DNA of 51,848 nucleotides, taken from positions 1-51,848 of the forward strand of contig CABQNH010000011.1 in NCBI GenBank assembly GCA_902465435.1, in the 5' to 3' direction. Position numbers and translations under genes: made by a program. The DNA comes from an uncultured Eubacteriales bacterium (lineage in GTDB: Bacteria > Bacillota > Clostridia > Oscillospirales > Oscillospiraceae). The notes beneath the pieces are model-generated. The model made no database searches and was not told the DNA's origin. It worked only from the letters and a program-made list of their open reading frames with translations. Below are positions 25,072 through 32,864 of the stretch, in pieces. Positions within the stretch are counted from its first letter, which is position 1. Every line of letters starts with the position of its first letter.

Positions 25072-25211
25072 GCGTCAAACGCCGGTTTCGGCACGCGGCC
25101 CGACGGACGGGGAAATTCAAAGGGCAAGCGGCGCGCATAATAGATGTATAACAGCAGACGCTTGCATAATCGCCGTGACGCAAAGCATAGGCTCTATGGG
25201 AGGGGATTCCT

Positions 25212-26417
25212 TTGACCTTTTTAGAGTTAGCTCTGCGCAGGGCAGGCTTTCAAAATCTGCGCGAATTTCAGGAGGCAAACGGCCTCTATCCGTCCGGTGA
25301 AACGAGTATTCTGACGATGCAGCGTCTGGAGCCGTACTTTTTGGGCTTTCAGCGCCACCTGATCCGCCCGGGAGATACGCTCTACGGGCTTGCCCGCGCG
25401 GGCGGCATTTCCGTATCACAGCTGCTGGCTGCGAATCCCGGCGTACAGCCGCAGAAGCTGGCGATCGGCCAATATTTAACGGTCCCACTGCCGTTCCCCG
25501 TCGTGCCGACCGAGGTGCCGTTTACCTATGAGGTGCTGCAGATCGTGCTGCAGGGGCTGCTTGCGCGTTACCCGTCTATTTTGTCCGCGCGCACGCTGAC
25601 GCAGACGGACTTTGGCCGGAGCGTTTCCGTTCTGCGCATCGGTGCGGGGCAAAGAACCGTGCTTTATAACGCCGCGCATCATGCCAACGAGTGGATTACA
25701 ACGCCGGTTCTCATGAAGTTCCTCGAGTCCTACGCACAGGCTTATACGCAGGGCGGCGAGGTTTTCGGCATCTCGGCGCGGGAGCTTTTTGCGCGCACGA
25801 CGCTGCATCTTGTGCCGATGGTCGACCCGGACGGCGTCGATCTGGTCACAGGCGCGATCGCGCCCGGTTCCTCCGAATACGAGCGCGCCCGGCGCATTGC
25901 GGAGGCGTTTCCGGCGATTCCGTTCCCGGACGGCTGGAAGGCGAATCTCAACGGGGTGGATTTGAATCTGAACTACCCCGCCGGGTGGGAGCAGGCGCGC
26001 GAGATCAAGTTTGCGCAGGGCTATACGCAGCCGGCGCCGCGCGATTATGTGGGCGCGGCGCCGCTCGACCAGCGGGAGTCGGCCGCGATGGCGGAGCTGA
26101 CCGAGCAGATCGGGCCGGATCTGACGCTGTCCTACCACACACAGGGCGGGGAGATATACTGGAAGTATCAGGATATCGAGCCGCCGCGTGCACAGGAGAT
26201 CGGTCGGCGCTTTGCCGCCGTCAGCGGCTATACGCTCGAGGAGGTGCCGTATGCGTCGGGCTTTGCCGGGTACAAGGACTGGTTCGTGCTGCGCTTCGGC
26301 AGGCCGGGCTATACGGTCGAGGCGGGGCGCGGGGTGAATCCCCTGCCGCTTTCGCAGTTCGGAGAAATCTATCGCGACAATCTCGGCATTCTCACGCTGG
26401 GACTGCAGCTTGCATGA
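25212..26417 (+). CDS. LysM-domain M14 carboxypeptidase-like peptidoglycan endopeptidase
   Basis: A 401-residue M14 zinc metallopeptidase resembling gamma-D-glutamyl-L-diamino acid endopeptidase I, which cleaves cell-wall stem peptides. The N-terminal 50 residues resemble a peptidoglycan-binding domain (EFQEANGLYPSGETS). A LysM domain follows (52-92, RPGDTLYGLARAGG to LAIGQYLTVP). The M14 domain has zinc ligands His157 and Glu160 (HHANEW), His309 (LSYHTQGGEI) and catalytic Glu370 (YTVEAGRG). No signal peptide is visible, so it may act in the forespore or be exported otherwise; the Bacillus-type enzyme I is linked to sporulation. The start is TTG 25212, six bases after GGGAGGGG. Monocistronic. 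Confidence 0.9.
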   Translation: MTFLELALRRAGFQNLREFQEANGLYPSGETSILTMQRLEPYFLGFQRHLIRPGDTLYGLARAGGISVSQLLAANPGVQPQKLAIGQYLTVPLPFPVVPTEVPFTYEVLQIVLQGLLARYPSILSARTLTQTDFGRSVSVLRIGAGQRTVLYNAAHHANEWITTPVLMKFLESYAQAYTQGGEVFGISARELFARTTLHLVPMVDPDGVDLVTGAIAPGSSEYERARRIAEAFPAIPFPDGWKANLNGVDLNLNYPAGWEQAREIKFAQGYTQPAPRDYVGAAPLDQRESAAMAELTEQIGPDLTLSYHTQGGEIYWKYQDIEPPRAQEIGRRFAAVSGYTLEEVPYASGFAGYKDWFVLRFGRPGYTVEAGRGVNPLPLSQFGEIYRDNLGILTLGLQLA

Positions 26418-26809
26418 CGGAGAGGAGATCCAATCGGGATGGAAAGTGTTTCCTTTGCGCCCTGCGCGATATGCCTAAGCGGTGCAGATTTGTCCTTTCC
26501 GCAGAGAAAGCCAATCCGCGATCCGGAAAATTTAACCGTAAATAGTCGAAACCCCCGTTTTCTGCGGATAAATTCCGAGCGGAAGGCCATGCGTTTAGCC
26601 TCTTTTTCTTGACTTTGCGGCAAAAACGTGTAAACTGGTACTAAGGAAACCACGGAATCGATCCTCTGCGGCGGACGGCGGCTCATGGATACCCTGCCAA
26701 GAATCGCTTGCCGTCCAACACCGTCGATCGTGCCGGAGGCTTCCCGAGACGGGGCGCGTTTTCCCTTTGCTGCTGCGCCGCCGCCAAACGGAGAAGGAGG
26801 AGAGTCCGT
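26418..26809 (+). other. 392-bp gap: upstream region and long leader of the NfeD/SPFH operon
   Basis: No coding frame. It contains the promoter at 26609-26636 and about 165 bases of leader. In the leader, GGACGGC and GCCGTCC can pair (about 26675-26717), forming a large hairpin before the AAGGAGGAG ribosome site. I recognise no riboswitch class. Confidence 0.6.
26609..26636 (+). promoter_or_regulatory. Promoter of the NfeD/SPFH operon
   Basis: TTGACT (26609-26614), 16-bp spacer, TAAACT (26631-26636). Confidence 0.72.
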
Positions 26810-27283
26810 ATGAATATTCCCGCCATTGTGTGGCTTACGGCGTTGGTTGCATTCGGCGTGATCGAGGCCTCGACGGCTGCGTTGGTTTCCGTCTGGTTCA
26901 TGGGCGGCGCACTGGGGGCGATGATTGCTGCACAGCTCGGCGCTTCCATTGGAATTCAGGTTGCGGTCTTTGCGGTGGTTTCAGCGGCACTTCTTGCCGG
27001 TCTGCGGCCCTTCGTGCAGAAGTATCTGAAGCCGCGCACCGTTCCGACCAATGTAGACAGCCTGATCGGCAGGACAGCCGTCGTTGTGGAGGCAATCGAC
27101 AACCTGCACGCAACGGGAACGGTTCGGATCGATTCCGTCCTGTGGATGGCGCGCAGTGCACAGGATCAAACGATTCCGGTCGGCGCGACCGTTCGCGTGG
27201 AGCGAATCGAGGGAGTAAAGGTCTTTGTCAGCCCTGCGGAAATGGCCGCGGGCGGAAAGGAAGAAAAGAAATTATGCAAATGA
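26810..27283 (+). CDS. NfeD-like membrane protein
   Basis: A 157-residue NfeD-family protein of the short (NfeD1b) type: two or three N-terminal hydrophobic helices (IVWLTALVAFGVIEAS; GALGAMIAAQLGAS; IQVAVFAVVSAALLAG) and a C-terminal OB-fold domain (about 85-145: LIGRTAVVVEAIDNL, GTVRIDSVLWMARS, VGATVRVERIEGVKVFV). NfeD proteins are encoded next to SPFH/stomatin proteins and are thought to work with them in membrane microdomains. The start is ATG 26810 with AAGGAGGAG in front. Its stop overlaps the SPFH start, so the two are co-translated. No N-terminal protease domain. Confidence 0.92.
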   Translation: MNIPAIVWLTALVAFGVIEASTAALVSVWFMGGALGAMIAAQLGASIGIQVAVFAVVSAALLAGLRPFVQKYLKPRTVPTNVDSLIGRTAVVVEAIDNLHATGTVRIDSVLWMARSAQDQTIPVGATVRVERIEGVKVFVSPAEMAAGGKEEKKLCK

Positions 27284-28203
27284 TATTGTCTTCGGGAGCA
27301 TTCCCGCTCAGCACCGGCGCGATTTTCGGCATCGTCGCTGTTCTTTTGCTGCTGCTACTTTTTGTGAAGAACGTCAAGGTCGTAAAGCAGTCTACGGCGT
27401 ATGTCATTGAGCGTCTGGGCGCCTTCACGGCTGTTTGGGGTGTCGGCGTGCATCTCAAGGTGCCATTTCTTGACCGGATCGCAAAGAAGGTCAGCCTGAA
27501 GGAGCAGGTTCTGGATTATCCGCCGCAGCCGGTCATCACGAAGGATAACGTGACCATGCAGATCGACACGGTCGTCTACTTCCAGATCACGGACCCGAAG
27601 CTCTACACCTATGGCGTCGAGTATCCCATGATGGCCATGGAAACGCTGACGGCGACCACGCTGCGCAACATCATCGGCGATTTGGAGCTGGATCAGACGC
27701 TTACCTCGCGCGATATTATCAACACGAAGATGCGCGTCATTCTGGACGAGGTGACCGACCCGTGGGGCATCAAGGTCAACCGCGTCGAGCTGAAAAACAT
27801 TCTGCCGCCTGCCGATATCCAGAACTCGATGGAGAAGCAGATGAAGGCCGAGCGCGACCGCCGACAGGCGATCCTGCAGGCTGAGGGCACGAAGCATTCG
27901 CAGATTCTTGTGGCAGAGGGCGAGAAGGAATCGGCGATTCTGCGCGCCGATGCGGAAAAGCAGGCCGCCATCCTGCGCGCACAGGGCGAAGCGGAAGCGA
28001 TTCTGGCCGTGCAGCGCGCGCTGGCGGAGTCTATGAAGCTTTTGAATGAATCCTGTCCGAACGATCAGGTGATCAAGCTGAAGGCACTGGAAACCATGAA
28101 GTCCGTTGCCGACGGAAAGGCGACAAAGATCATCATTCCGTCGCAGATTCAGGGGCTCGCCGGACTGGCCGAGGGCATTGTGCAGAGCGTGAAGGAGTCC
28201 TGA
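27274..28203 (+). CDS. SPFH/Band 7 stomatin-like membrane protein
   Basis: A 309-residue SPFH-domain protein (QmcA/stomatin type) that organises membrane microdomains and modulates membrane proteases or channels. One N-terminal helix (residues 15-30, rich in Leu) is followed by the SPFH domain (VVKQSTAYVIERLGAF, LDYPPQPVITKDNVTMQIDTVVYFQITDP, TLRNIIGDLELDQTLTSRD). A charged Ala/Glu-rich coiled coil comes next (about 190-250, QMKAERDRRQAILQAEGTK and ADAEKQAAILRAQGEAEAIL). It starts at ATG 27274, overlapping the NfeD gene by 10 bp; an ATG two codons on is an alternative. A strong terminator follows. Confidence 0.95.
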   Translation: MQMILSSGAFPLSTGAIFGIVAVLLLLLLFVKNVKVVKQSTAYVIERLGAFTAVWGVGVHLKVPFLDRIAKKVSLKEQVLDYPPQPVITKDNVTMQIDTVVYFQITDPKLYTYGVEYPMMAMETLTATTLRNIIGDLELDQTLTSRDIINTKMRVILDEVTDPWGIKVNRVELKNILPPADIQNSMEKQMKAERDRRQAILQAEGTKHSQILVAEGEKESAILRADAEKQAAILRAQGEAEAILAVQRALAESMKLLNESCPNDQVIKLKALETMKSVADGKATKIIIPSQIQGLAGLAEGIVQSVKES

Positions 28204-28226
28204 TCCGGAATATAGAATGCAGAAAC

Positions 28227-28269
28227 ACGTGGCCGGGGAATCGCTGAAATGCGATTCCCCGGCCGCGTG
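28227..28269. terminator. Bidirectional terminator between the SPFH gene and smsB
   Basis: A 14-bp perfect stem GGCCGGGGAATCGC with its complement (28231-28264), extended by CACG/CGTG, six-base loop. It lies between converging genes. T-tracts are short, so efficiency may rely on the long GC stem. Confidence 0.82.
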
Positions 28270-28283
28270 CTGTATATAGGCGT

Positions 28284-29207
28284 TTACCGGAGGAAGCCCT
28301 CCAGAATCTTCTGCTCGGCCTCCTCGGCGCTCAAGCCCAGCGTCATGAGCTTCAAAATCTGCTCGCCGGCAATGCGCCCGATGGCCGCTTCATGGATCAG
28401 AGAGGCGTCCACATGGTCGCAGGTGATCTCTGGAATTGCGCGCACCTTGGAATGGCCCATAATAATGGCGTCGCACTGCACATGGCCGAAGCAGGCGCAG
28501 GAGCCGGTGACACGGGGGTAGAAAATCTGGCTCGATGCGTCCTGCGCGACGGAGCGGGAGATGACCTGTGTGCGGCTGCCGTCGCCCTGCAGGAAAACAT
28601 CCATCTCGGAAACGGCATGCTGCTCGCCGTGGGTCAGCAGCTTTTCCCGAATGATGATCTCTGAATTGGCGCCCTTTAGTTCGGCGCGGGTGTAGCGCTT
28701 CGTGTCGTCCACGCCGCGAATCTGGCTGGTTTCCAGCGTGACGTGCGCGCCCTCCTCCAGATACAGGATCGTCTGGGGATTCAGGATGCGTTTGCCGCCG
28801 CCTTCGCCCTCGCCGTAGTGCTTTTCAATATATCGAACCTTTGCGTTTTTGCCGACATAGAAGGTGTGAATGCCGTCGTGCCGGCTGTCACACGAGCCGC
28901 AGTTATGAATGCCGCAGCCCGCGACGATGGTCACGTCTGCGCCCTCGCCGACAAAAAAGTCGTTATAAACCATATCCTGAAAGCCGGTTTTGGTCAGAAC
29001 GACTGGAATATAGACCGACTCGGCCTTTGTGCCCGGTGCAATGCGGATATCGATGCCGTCCTTATCCGTTTTGCTCTCGATCACGATATGCTCGGAGTTG
29101 TGGCGGAACACCTTCTGCCCGTCGGAACGGATGTTGACCGCACCGTCCGGGATCGTCGCCATATCCGCGACCTGCGCCAAAATGCGCTTCTGTACTTCGT
29201 TCAGCAC
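28284..29207 (-). CDS. SufB/SufD-like scaffold protein of a minimal Fe-S assembly system (SmsB)
   Basis: A 307-residue SufBD-family protein, shorter than SufB (about 470), forming with SufC/SmsC a two-gene Fe-S cluster assembly scaffold. Seen: a beta-helix core, and near the C-terminus CACFGHVQCDAIIMG with Cys245 and IHEAAIGRI with Glu273. These match the SufB Cys and Glu proposed as key for cluster assembly. It also has a cysteine-rich AGCGIHNCGSCD (residues 96-106), absent from E. coli SufB as far as I recall. No cysteine desulfurase, SufD or SufU gene is adjacent. It overlaps the ATPase gene by 7 bp, so they are co-translated. The name SmsB follows the SUF-like minimal system of archaea and anaerobes. 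Confidence 0.88.
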   Translation of the reverse strand: MLNEVQKRILAQVADMATIPDGAVNIRSDGQKVFRHNSEHIVIESKTDKDGIDIRIAPGTKAESVYIPVVLTKTGFQDMVYNDFFVGEGADVTIVAGCGIHNCGSCDSRHDGIHTFYVGKNAKVRYIEKHYGEGEGGGKRILNPQTILYLEEGAHVTLETSQIRGVDDTKRYTRAELKGANSEIIIREKLLTHGEQHAVSEMDVFLQGDGSRTQVISRSVAQDASSQIFYPRVTGSCACFGHVQCDAIIMGHSKVRAIPEITCDHVDASLIHEAAIGRIAGEQILKLMTLGLSAEEAEQKILEGFLR

Positions 29208-29935
29208 TGCCCGTCCACCTCCAGTCGGTTACAGCCGGCAACTGCGTCGGCCAGAATCCTTGGATAAATTTTTTCCACGCTGCCGCGATCGGCAATCGCA
29301 CCGTTTGCAATCAGAATGATCTCGTCGGCCAGGCGGAGAATGCGCTCCTGATGCGAGATAATGAGAATCGTGGCCTCCTTGCGGTCGTGGATCGCCTGGA
29401 AGGTCTCCGTCAGACGGGCGAAGCTCCACAGATCGATGCCCGCTTCCGGCTCGTCAAAAATCATCAGCTCGCTGCGCCGCGCAAGCAGCGTCGCGATCTC
29501 AATGCGCTTGACCTCGCCGCCGGAGAGGGAGGCGTCTACATCGCGATCCAGATAATCCCGCGCGCACAGGCCAACCTTGGTGAGATATGCGCAGGCGCGG
29601 TCATGGGAAAGCGGTTCGCCCGCCGCGATGTGCAGAAGATCGCGCACCTTCAGACCCTTGAAGCGCGGCGGCTGCTGGAAGCCGTAGGAAATGCCGCGCC
29701 GGGCGCGTTCCGTGACGGAAAGACCGGTCAGATCCTGCCCGTTCCAGAAAATCTGCCCGCTTGTCGCCGGGACGATGCCCATAATGGCCTTGGCAAGCGT
29801 CGTCTTTCCGCCGCCGTTCGGCCCTGTGATAACGACAAACTTTTTGTCCTCAATGGTCAGGGAAATGTCGTTTAAAATGTCGATTTCCTTGCCGTCCGCT
29901 TCGACGCGGTAGCAAAGATTGCGAATATCAAGCAT
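29201..29935 (-). CDS. SufC-like ABC ATPase of the Fe-S assembly system (SmsC)
   Basis: A 244-residue soluble ABC ATPase of the SufC type that drives conformational change of the SufB-like scaffold. Motifs: Walker A GPNGGGKTT, Q-loop GFQQPPRFKG, signature LSGGEVKRIEIA, Walker B LMIFDEPEAGIDLWS and the switch His in IISHQ. The GIDLWS extension after Walker B is typical of SufC rather than of import ATPases. It is first in a two-gene minus-strand operon with its own promoter (29968-29996). An AGAGGA site lies ahead of the ATG at 29935. Confidence 0.92.
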   Translation of the reverse strand: MLDIRNLCYRVEADGKEIDILNDISLTIEDKKFVVITGPNGGGKTTLAKAIMGIVPATSGQIFWNGQDLTGLSVTERARRGISYGFQQPPRFKGLKVRDLLHIAAGEPLSHDRACAYLTKVGLCARDYLDRDVDASLSGGEVKRIEIATLLARRSELMIFDEPEAGIDLWSFARLTETFQAIHDRKEATILIISHQERILRLADEIILIANGAIADRGSVEKIYPRILADAVAGCNRLEVDGQC

Positions 29936-29967
29936 AAACGTAGTCCTCTTTTGTCAGAATCAAGAAA

Positions 29968-29996
29968 ATTGTAGCATAGGCCAGGGGGAATTGCAA
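29968..29996 (-). promoter_or_regulatory. Promoter of the smsCB operon
   Basis: Minus strand: TTGCAA (29996-29991), 17-bp spacer, TACAAT (29973-29968). Leader about 25-30 bases. Confidence 0.8.
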
Positions 29997-30024
29997 GGAC
30001 GACCGTGCCGAAAGCCGAAACCGA

Positions 30025-31299
30025 TTAACGCTCGTAATCAAACTCATAGTCTTCCAGACTGACGGTATCGCCGTCCTGAATGCCCATTTCCTCAAGCCGC
30101 TCAAACAGACCGGATTTGCGGAGCTGACGGTCAAAGTACATCCGCGATTCATAGTCCTCAAAGTTAATGTCGGAAATGAGCTGCTCCAGCCATGCGCCGG
30201 TGACGAGCCAATAGTCGCCCTCGTGCTGGATCTTCAGCTCGTGCGTATCACCGGCTACGGCCACGGGCTTCACATATTCCGGCTCGTAAACCGTGACGGG
30301 CGGAAGCTCGCGCAGTCTGCCCGCAATGACGCGCATGAGCTGCTTCGTGCCGGCGGTCGTCGCCGCCGAAATCTCATAGAAGGGATAGCCCAGCGCGGTC
30401 ACATGGTCGCGCAGGCGCGAAAGATTGTCGCTGCCCTCCGGGAGAAGGTCGCACTTGTTGGCGGCGACGATCATCGGCCGCGCGGCAAGGTCGGCGGAGT
30501 ATTCACGAAGCTCGGCGTTGATCTTCTCAAAATCCTGAACAGGGTCCCGATCCTCCGAGCCGGAGACGTCCACAATGTGCACCATCAGGCGGCAGCGGTC
30601 GATGTGCCGCAGGAAATCATGCCCAAGCCCCGCGCCTTCGGCTGCGCCCTCAATGATTCCGGGGATATCCGCCATGACGAAGGACACGCCCTCGTCTACA
30701 TAGATCACGCCGAGATTGGGGTAGAGCGTCGTAAAGTGGTAATTTGCGATCTTCGGCCGGGCGTTTGAGGTGACGGAGAGGAGCGTGGACTTTCCCACGT
30801 TCGGAAAGCCGACCAGCCCTACGTCTGCCAAAAGCTTCAGCTCGAGAACGACCTCGTGGCTCTCGCCGCGGCCGCCGGACTTGGCAAAGCGCGGCACCTG
30901 CCGCGTGGGCGTTGCGAAGTGCTTATTGCCCCAGCCGCCCCGGCCGCCCCGGCAAAGAATATAATCCTGCGAATCGGACATATCCTTGATGATCTCGTTC
31001 GTCTCCGCGTCGCGCACAACCGTGCCGCGCGGAATGCGGATGACAAGATCCTCGCCGCGCTTACCCTTCATGCGGCCGCCCTGTCCGTCCATGCCGTTCG
31101 GCGCGACATACTTGCGCTTATAGCGGAAATCCATCAGCGTGGAGAGGTTGTCGTCCACGCGCAGAACGATGCTGCCGCCATTGCCGCCGTCCCCGCCGTC
31201 CGGGCCGCCGGCCGCTACATATTTTTCGCGGTGAAACGCGACGGCGCCGTTGCCGCCGTTTCCCGCCTGCACAAAAATTTTTACTTTATCTACAAACAT
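30025..31299 (-). CDS. obg: GTPase Obg/CgtA
   Basis: A 424-residue Obg GTPase involved in 50S ribosome maturation and the stringent response. It has the glycine-rich Obg fold (1-158, GGPDGGDGGNGG and QGGRMKGKRGED), the G domain with G1 GFPNVGKST (164-172), G3 DIPGI and G4 NKCD, and a C-terminal OCT domain found in Firmicutes Obg (last 80 residues, with VTGAWLEQLISDINFEDYES). The start is ATG 31299 with GGGAG ahead. A longer frame up to 31530 reads into the repeat and is rejected. Last gene of the rplU-prp-rpmA-obg set, but separated from rpmA by the dispersed element and two terminator hairpins, which could reduce co-transcription. Confidence 0.97.
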   Translation of the reverse strand: MFVDKVKIFVQAGNGGNGAVAFHREKYVAAGGPDGGDGGNGGSIVLRVDDNLSTLMDFRYKRKYVAPNGMDGQGGRMKGKRGEDLVIRIPRGTVVRDAETNEIIKDMSDSQDYILCRGGRGGWGNKHFATPTRQVPRFAKSGGRGESHEVVLELKLLADVGLVGFPNVGKSTLLSVTSNARPKIANYHFTTLYPNLGVIYVDEGVSFVMADIPGIIEGAAEGAGLGHDFLRHIDRCRLMVHIVDVSGSEDRDPVQDFEKINAELREYSADLAARPMIVAANKCDLLPEGSDNLSRLRDHVTALGYPFYEISAATTAGTKQLMRVIAGRLRELPPVTVYEPEYVKPVAVAGDTHELKIQHEGDYWLVTGAWLEQLISDINFEDYESRMYFDRQLRKSGLFERLEEMGIQDGDTVSLEDYEFDYER

Positions 31300-31398
31300 C
31301 TTGTCACTCCCATCCGATTGCGCAAAAAGCGCTCTTCGATCCAGGCATCGCCGCATGACCCGGCAAAGCACATCGGCGCAATTGCGCGGTGTAAGAAA

Positions 31399-31716
31399 AA
31401 ATCCCGAACATAGGAATATGTTCGGGATTTCCAGACTGTCAATAAAGTCCGTAACCGTCAAAATGGGAAAACAATTTTGACGTTTTCCATGTGAAACGTA
31501 TCCATTCTGTTTTTGGGAAATTTCAAACAAATACAGTTCAAAAAGTGGATAAAGTTTATTATTTTGACTTACTTCGGAACTCGCGCCCTACCGTACCTAT
31601 GTACGCCTACAGGCGCGAGTTTCTTGTATTCCGAACTTTCTTGATCGTCTGTCAGCGTGTCAAAAAGGTTTTTTGACACGCTGAAAATCCCGAACATAGG
31701 AATATGTTCGGGATTT
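31399..31716. repeat. Dispersed structured element flanked by two identical terminator hairpins (between obg and rpmA)
   Basis: An identical hairpin AAATCCCGAACATA/TATGTTCGGGATTT occurs at 31399-31430 and 31685-31716, 286 bp apart, the same period as in the tandem array at 13.3 kb. Between the two hairpins lies the element (31433-31650), with termini AGACTGTCAATAAAG and CTTTCTTGATCGTCT and central hairpin ACTCGCGCC/GGCGCGAGT (31579-31620). A 15-bp stem follows, CAGCGTGTCAAAAA paired with TTTTTTGACACGCTG (31653-31683). On the minus strand the left hairpin is followed by a T-run, so it can terminate rpmA-side transcripts. Short frames inside (such as 31491-31676) recur at 39.4 and 44.1 kb and are not genes. 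Confidence 0.92.
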
Positions 31717-31723
31717 CGTTCCA

Positions 31724-32005
31724 TTACTGCTGCGCGTAAACGGAGCACATTTTGCGATCCTTCCCCTTGCGCTCGAACTTGACGTGACCGTCAATCAGTG
31801 CAAACAGAGTGTCGTCGCTGCCAATACCGACGTTGTTGCCGGGATGGATGTGCGTACCTCTCTGGCGAACCAGAATGTTGCCTGCCAGCACGAACTGACC
31901 GTCGGCACGCTTCGCGCCCAATCTCTTGGACTCGGAGTCACGACCGTTCTTGGTGGAACCGCCGCCTTTCTTATGCGCAAAGAACTGCAAGCTGATCTTC
32001 AGCAT
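31724..32005 (-). CDS. rpmA: 50S ribosomal protein L27 (Prp-processed precursor)
   Basis: A 93-residue L27. The N-terminus MLKISLQFFAHKKGGG carries the Firmicutes extension that the protease Prp removes between Phe9 and Ala10, which frees the AHKKGGG tail reaching the peptidyl-transferase centre. The rest is typical (STKNGRDSESKRLGAKRADGQ, GNNVGIGSDDTLFAL, VYAQQ). The gene lies 3 bp downstream of prp, the protease for this cleavage. The presence of both extension and protease confirms the Firmicutes affiliation. Confidence 0.98.
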   Translation of the reverse strand: MLKISLQFFAHKKGGGSTKNGRDSESKRLGAKRADGQFVLAGNILVRQRGTHIHPGNNVGIGSDDTLFALIDGHVKFERKGKDRKMCSVYAQQ

Positions 32006-32008
32006 GAT

Positions 32009-32332
32009 TTACACCTCCATAACTTCAATATAATCAGGATACTGATCTCTCCAACTGCTCAATGTGAGCATCATGCCGGTCAGGACTGCCTGAACCGCAT
32101 CCTCTTCCTCACAATGGTTGGGGAGCTTCAAGGTGATCCGGGCCTCGTCTTCATTCACCCTGGTCTTTGCCTGCTCGCCCAATACGTCCGTAATGGTCGT
32201 CTCGGCAAACTGAACGGCTGACGTGATGGCCGCGCACACGATGTCGCTGCCGGCCTCGCTGTAGCCGCTGTGGCCCGATACGGAGAATCCTACGATCCTG
32301 CCGTTTTGATTGAAAAATTCAACGCGTGTCAT
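32009..32332 (-). CDS. prp: Ribosomal-processing cysteine protease Prp (YsxB)
   Basis: A 107-residue cysteine protease that cleaves the N-terminal extension of L27. Catalytic His21 lies in SVSGHSGYSEAGSDIVCAAI and Cys33 in the same motif. The C-terminus has the usual ATLTG-like helix (VLTGMMLTLSSWRDQYPDYIEVMEV). The start is ATG 32332, which overlaps the rplU stop codon, so translation is coupled. It always sits between rplU and rpmA in Firmicutes, as here. Confidence 0.95.
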   Translation of the reverse strand: MTRVEFFNQNGRIVGFSVSGHSGYSEAGSDIVCAAITSAVQFAETTITDVLGEQAKTRVNEDEARITLKLPNHCEEEDAVQAVLTGMMLTLSSWRDQYPDYIEVMEV

Positions 32333-32333
32333 A

Positions 32334-32645
32334 TTACAGCGCGATCTTTTCAATCTGCACCTTGGTATAGGGCTGTCTGTGGCCGCGGAGGGACTTGGAG
32401 TCCTTCTTCGGGCGGTACTTGAACACGACGACCTTCTTGGCCTTGCCGTTCTTCAGCACCTTGGCTTCGACCTTCGCGCCATCTACGACGGGAGCGCCGA
32501 ACTTGGAGTTCGCTCCGTCAACGACTGCCAACACCCGATCGAAAGTTACGGTTTCGTCAGCCTGTGCGTTGAGCTTTTCGATGTAAAGGACATCGCCCTC
32601 TTTTACGCTGTACTGCTTACCGCCGGTAACGATAACTGCCTGCAT
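32334..32645 (-). CDS. rplU: 50S ribosomal protein L21
   Basis: A 103-residue L21, a 23S rRNA-binding protein of the large subunit. It begins MQAVIVTGGKQYSVKEGDVLYIEKL and ends with the basic RPKKDSKSLRGHRQPYTKVQIEKI. ATG 32645 fits the family N-terminus; a GTG three codons upstream (32654) would overlap the AGGTAGG ribosome site. First gene of the rplU-prp-rpmA-obg operon, under a near-consensus promoter. Confidence 0.98.
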   Translation of the reverse strand: MQAVIVTGGKQYSVKEGDVLYIEKLNAQADETVTFDRVLAVVDGANSKFGAPVVDGAKVEAKVLKNGKAKKVVVFKYRPKKDSKSLRGHRQPYTKVQIEKIAL

Positions 32646-32760
32646 TTGTTGCACCTACCTTTATTGTAGTCTCGCTCGGAAGGCGTGAGGCGAAACCCTC
32701 AGCTTTTCTGCCTCTTTGAAGCGGCCTAAAAATGATACCATATGAGAATGCAATTGTCAA
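32646..32760 (-). promoter_or_regulatory. rplU promoter and leader (candidate L21 leader)
   Basis: Minus strand: perfect TTGACA (32760-32755), 17-bp spacer, TATCAT (32737-32732); start near 32725. The leader of about 80 bases before rplU contains complementary stretches (GAGGGTTTCGCCTC forms a small hairpin). This is the position of the Firmicutes L21 leader, an autoregulatory RNA, but I cannot confirm its consensus from memory. Confidence 0.75.
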
Positions 32761-32788
32761 ACATTTTTTTGCTATTTTTCAAAGCGTA

Positions 32789-32817
32789 TTGACCAAAAAG
32801 CGGGGATTTGCTATAGT
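32789..32817 (+). promoter_or_regulatory. Promoter of the apbE operon
   Basis: TTGACC (32789-32794), 17-bp spacer, TATAGT (32812-32817), divergent from and about 30 bp away from the rplU -35. Confidence 0.8.
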
Positions 32818-32864
32818 GAATAGAAGAAAAGTATGTATTTTTTCGAAAGGACGGGAGCTTGCCG

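Larger units (their letters stand above)
24780..25211 (+). other. 432-bp gene-free stretch: two terminators and a decayed copy of the dispersed element
   Basis: It holds a terminator at 24834-24866 ending the fhs-side transcript, a diverged element copy (core 24929-25015) and a second terminator at 25029-25071. No convincing coding frame. The ribosome site of the LysM-M14 gene (GGGAGGGG, 25198-25205) is at its right edge. Confidence 0.75.

Noticed and set aside
31300..31530. N-terminal extension of Obg
   Set aside because: It reads through the repeat and a terminator hairpin; Obg homology begins exactly at MFVDKVKIFV, with its own ribosome site.
31491..31676. Frame with FDLLRNSRPTVPMY-like peptide, repeated at 39380 and 44115
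   Set aside because: The peptide similarity comes from the dispersed element's DNA conservation, centred on its hairpin; no ribosome site, and copies at 24.9 kb do not keep the frame.
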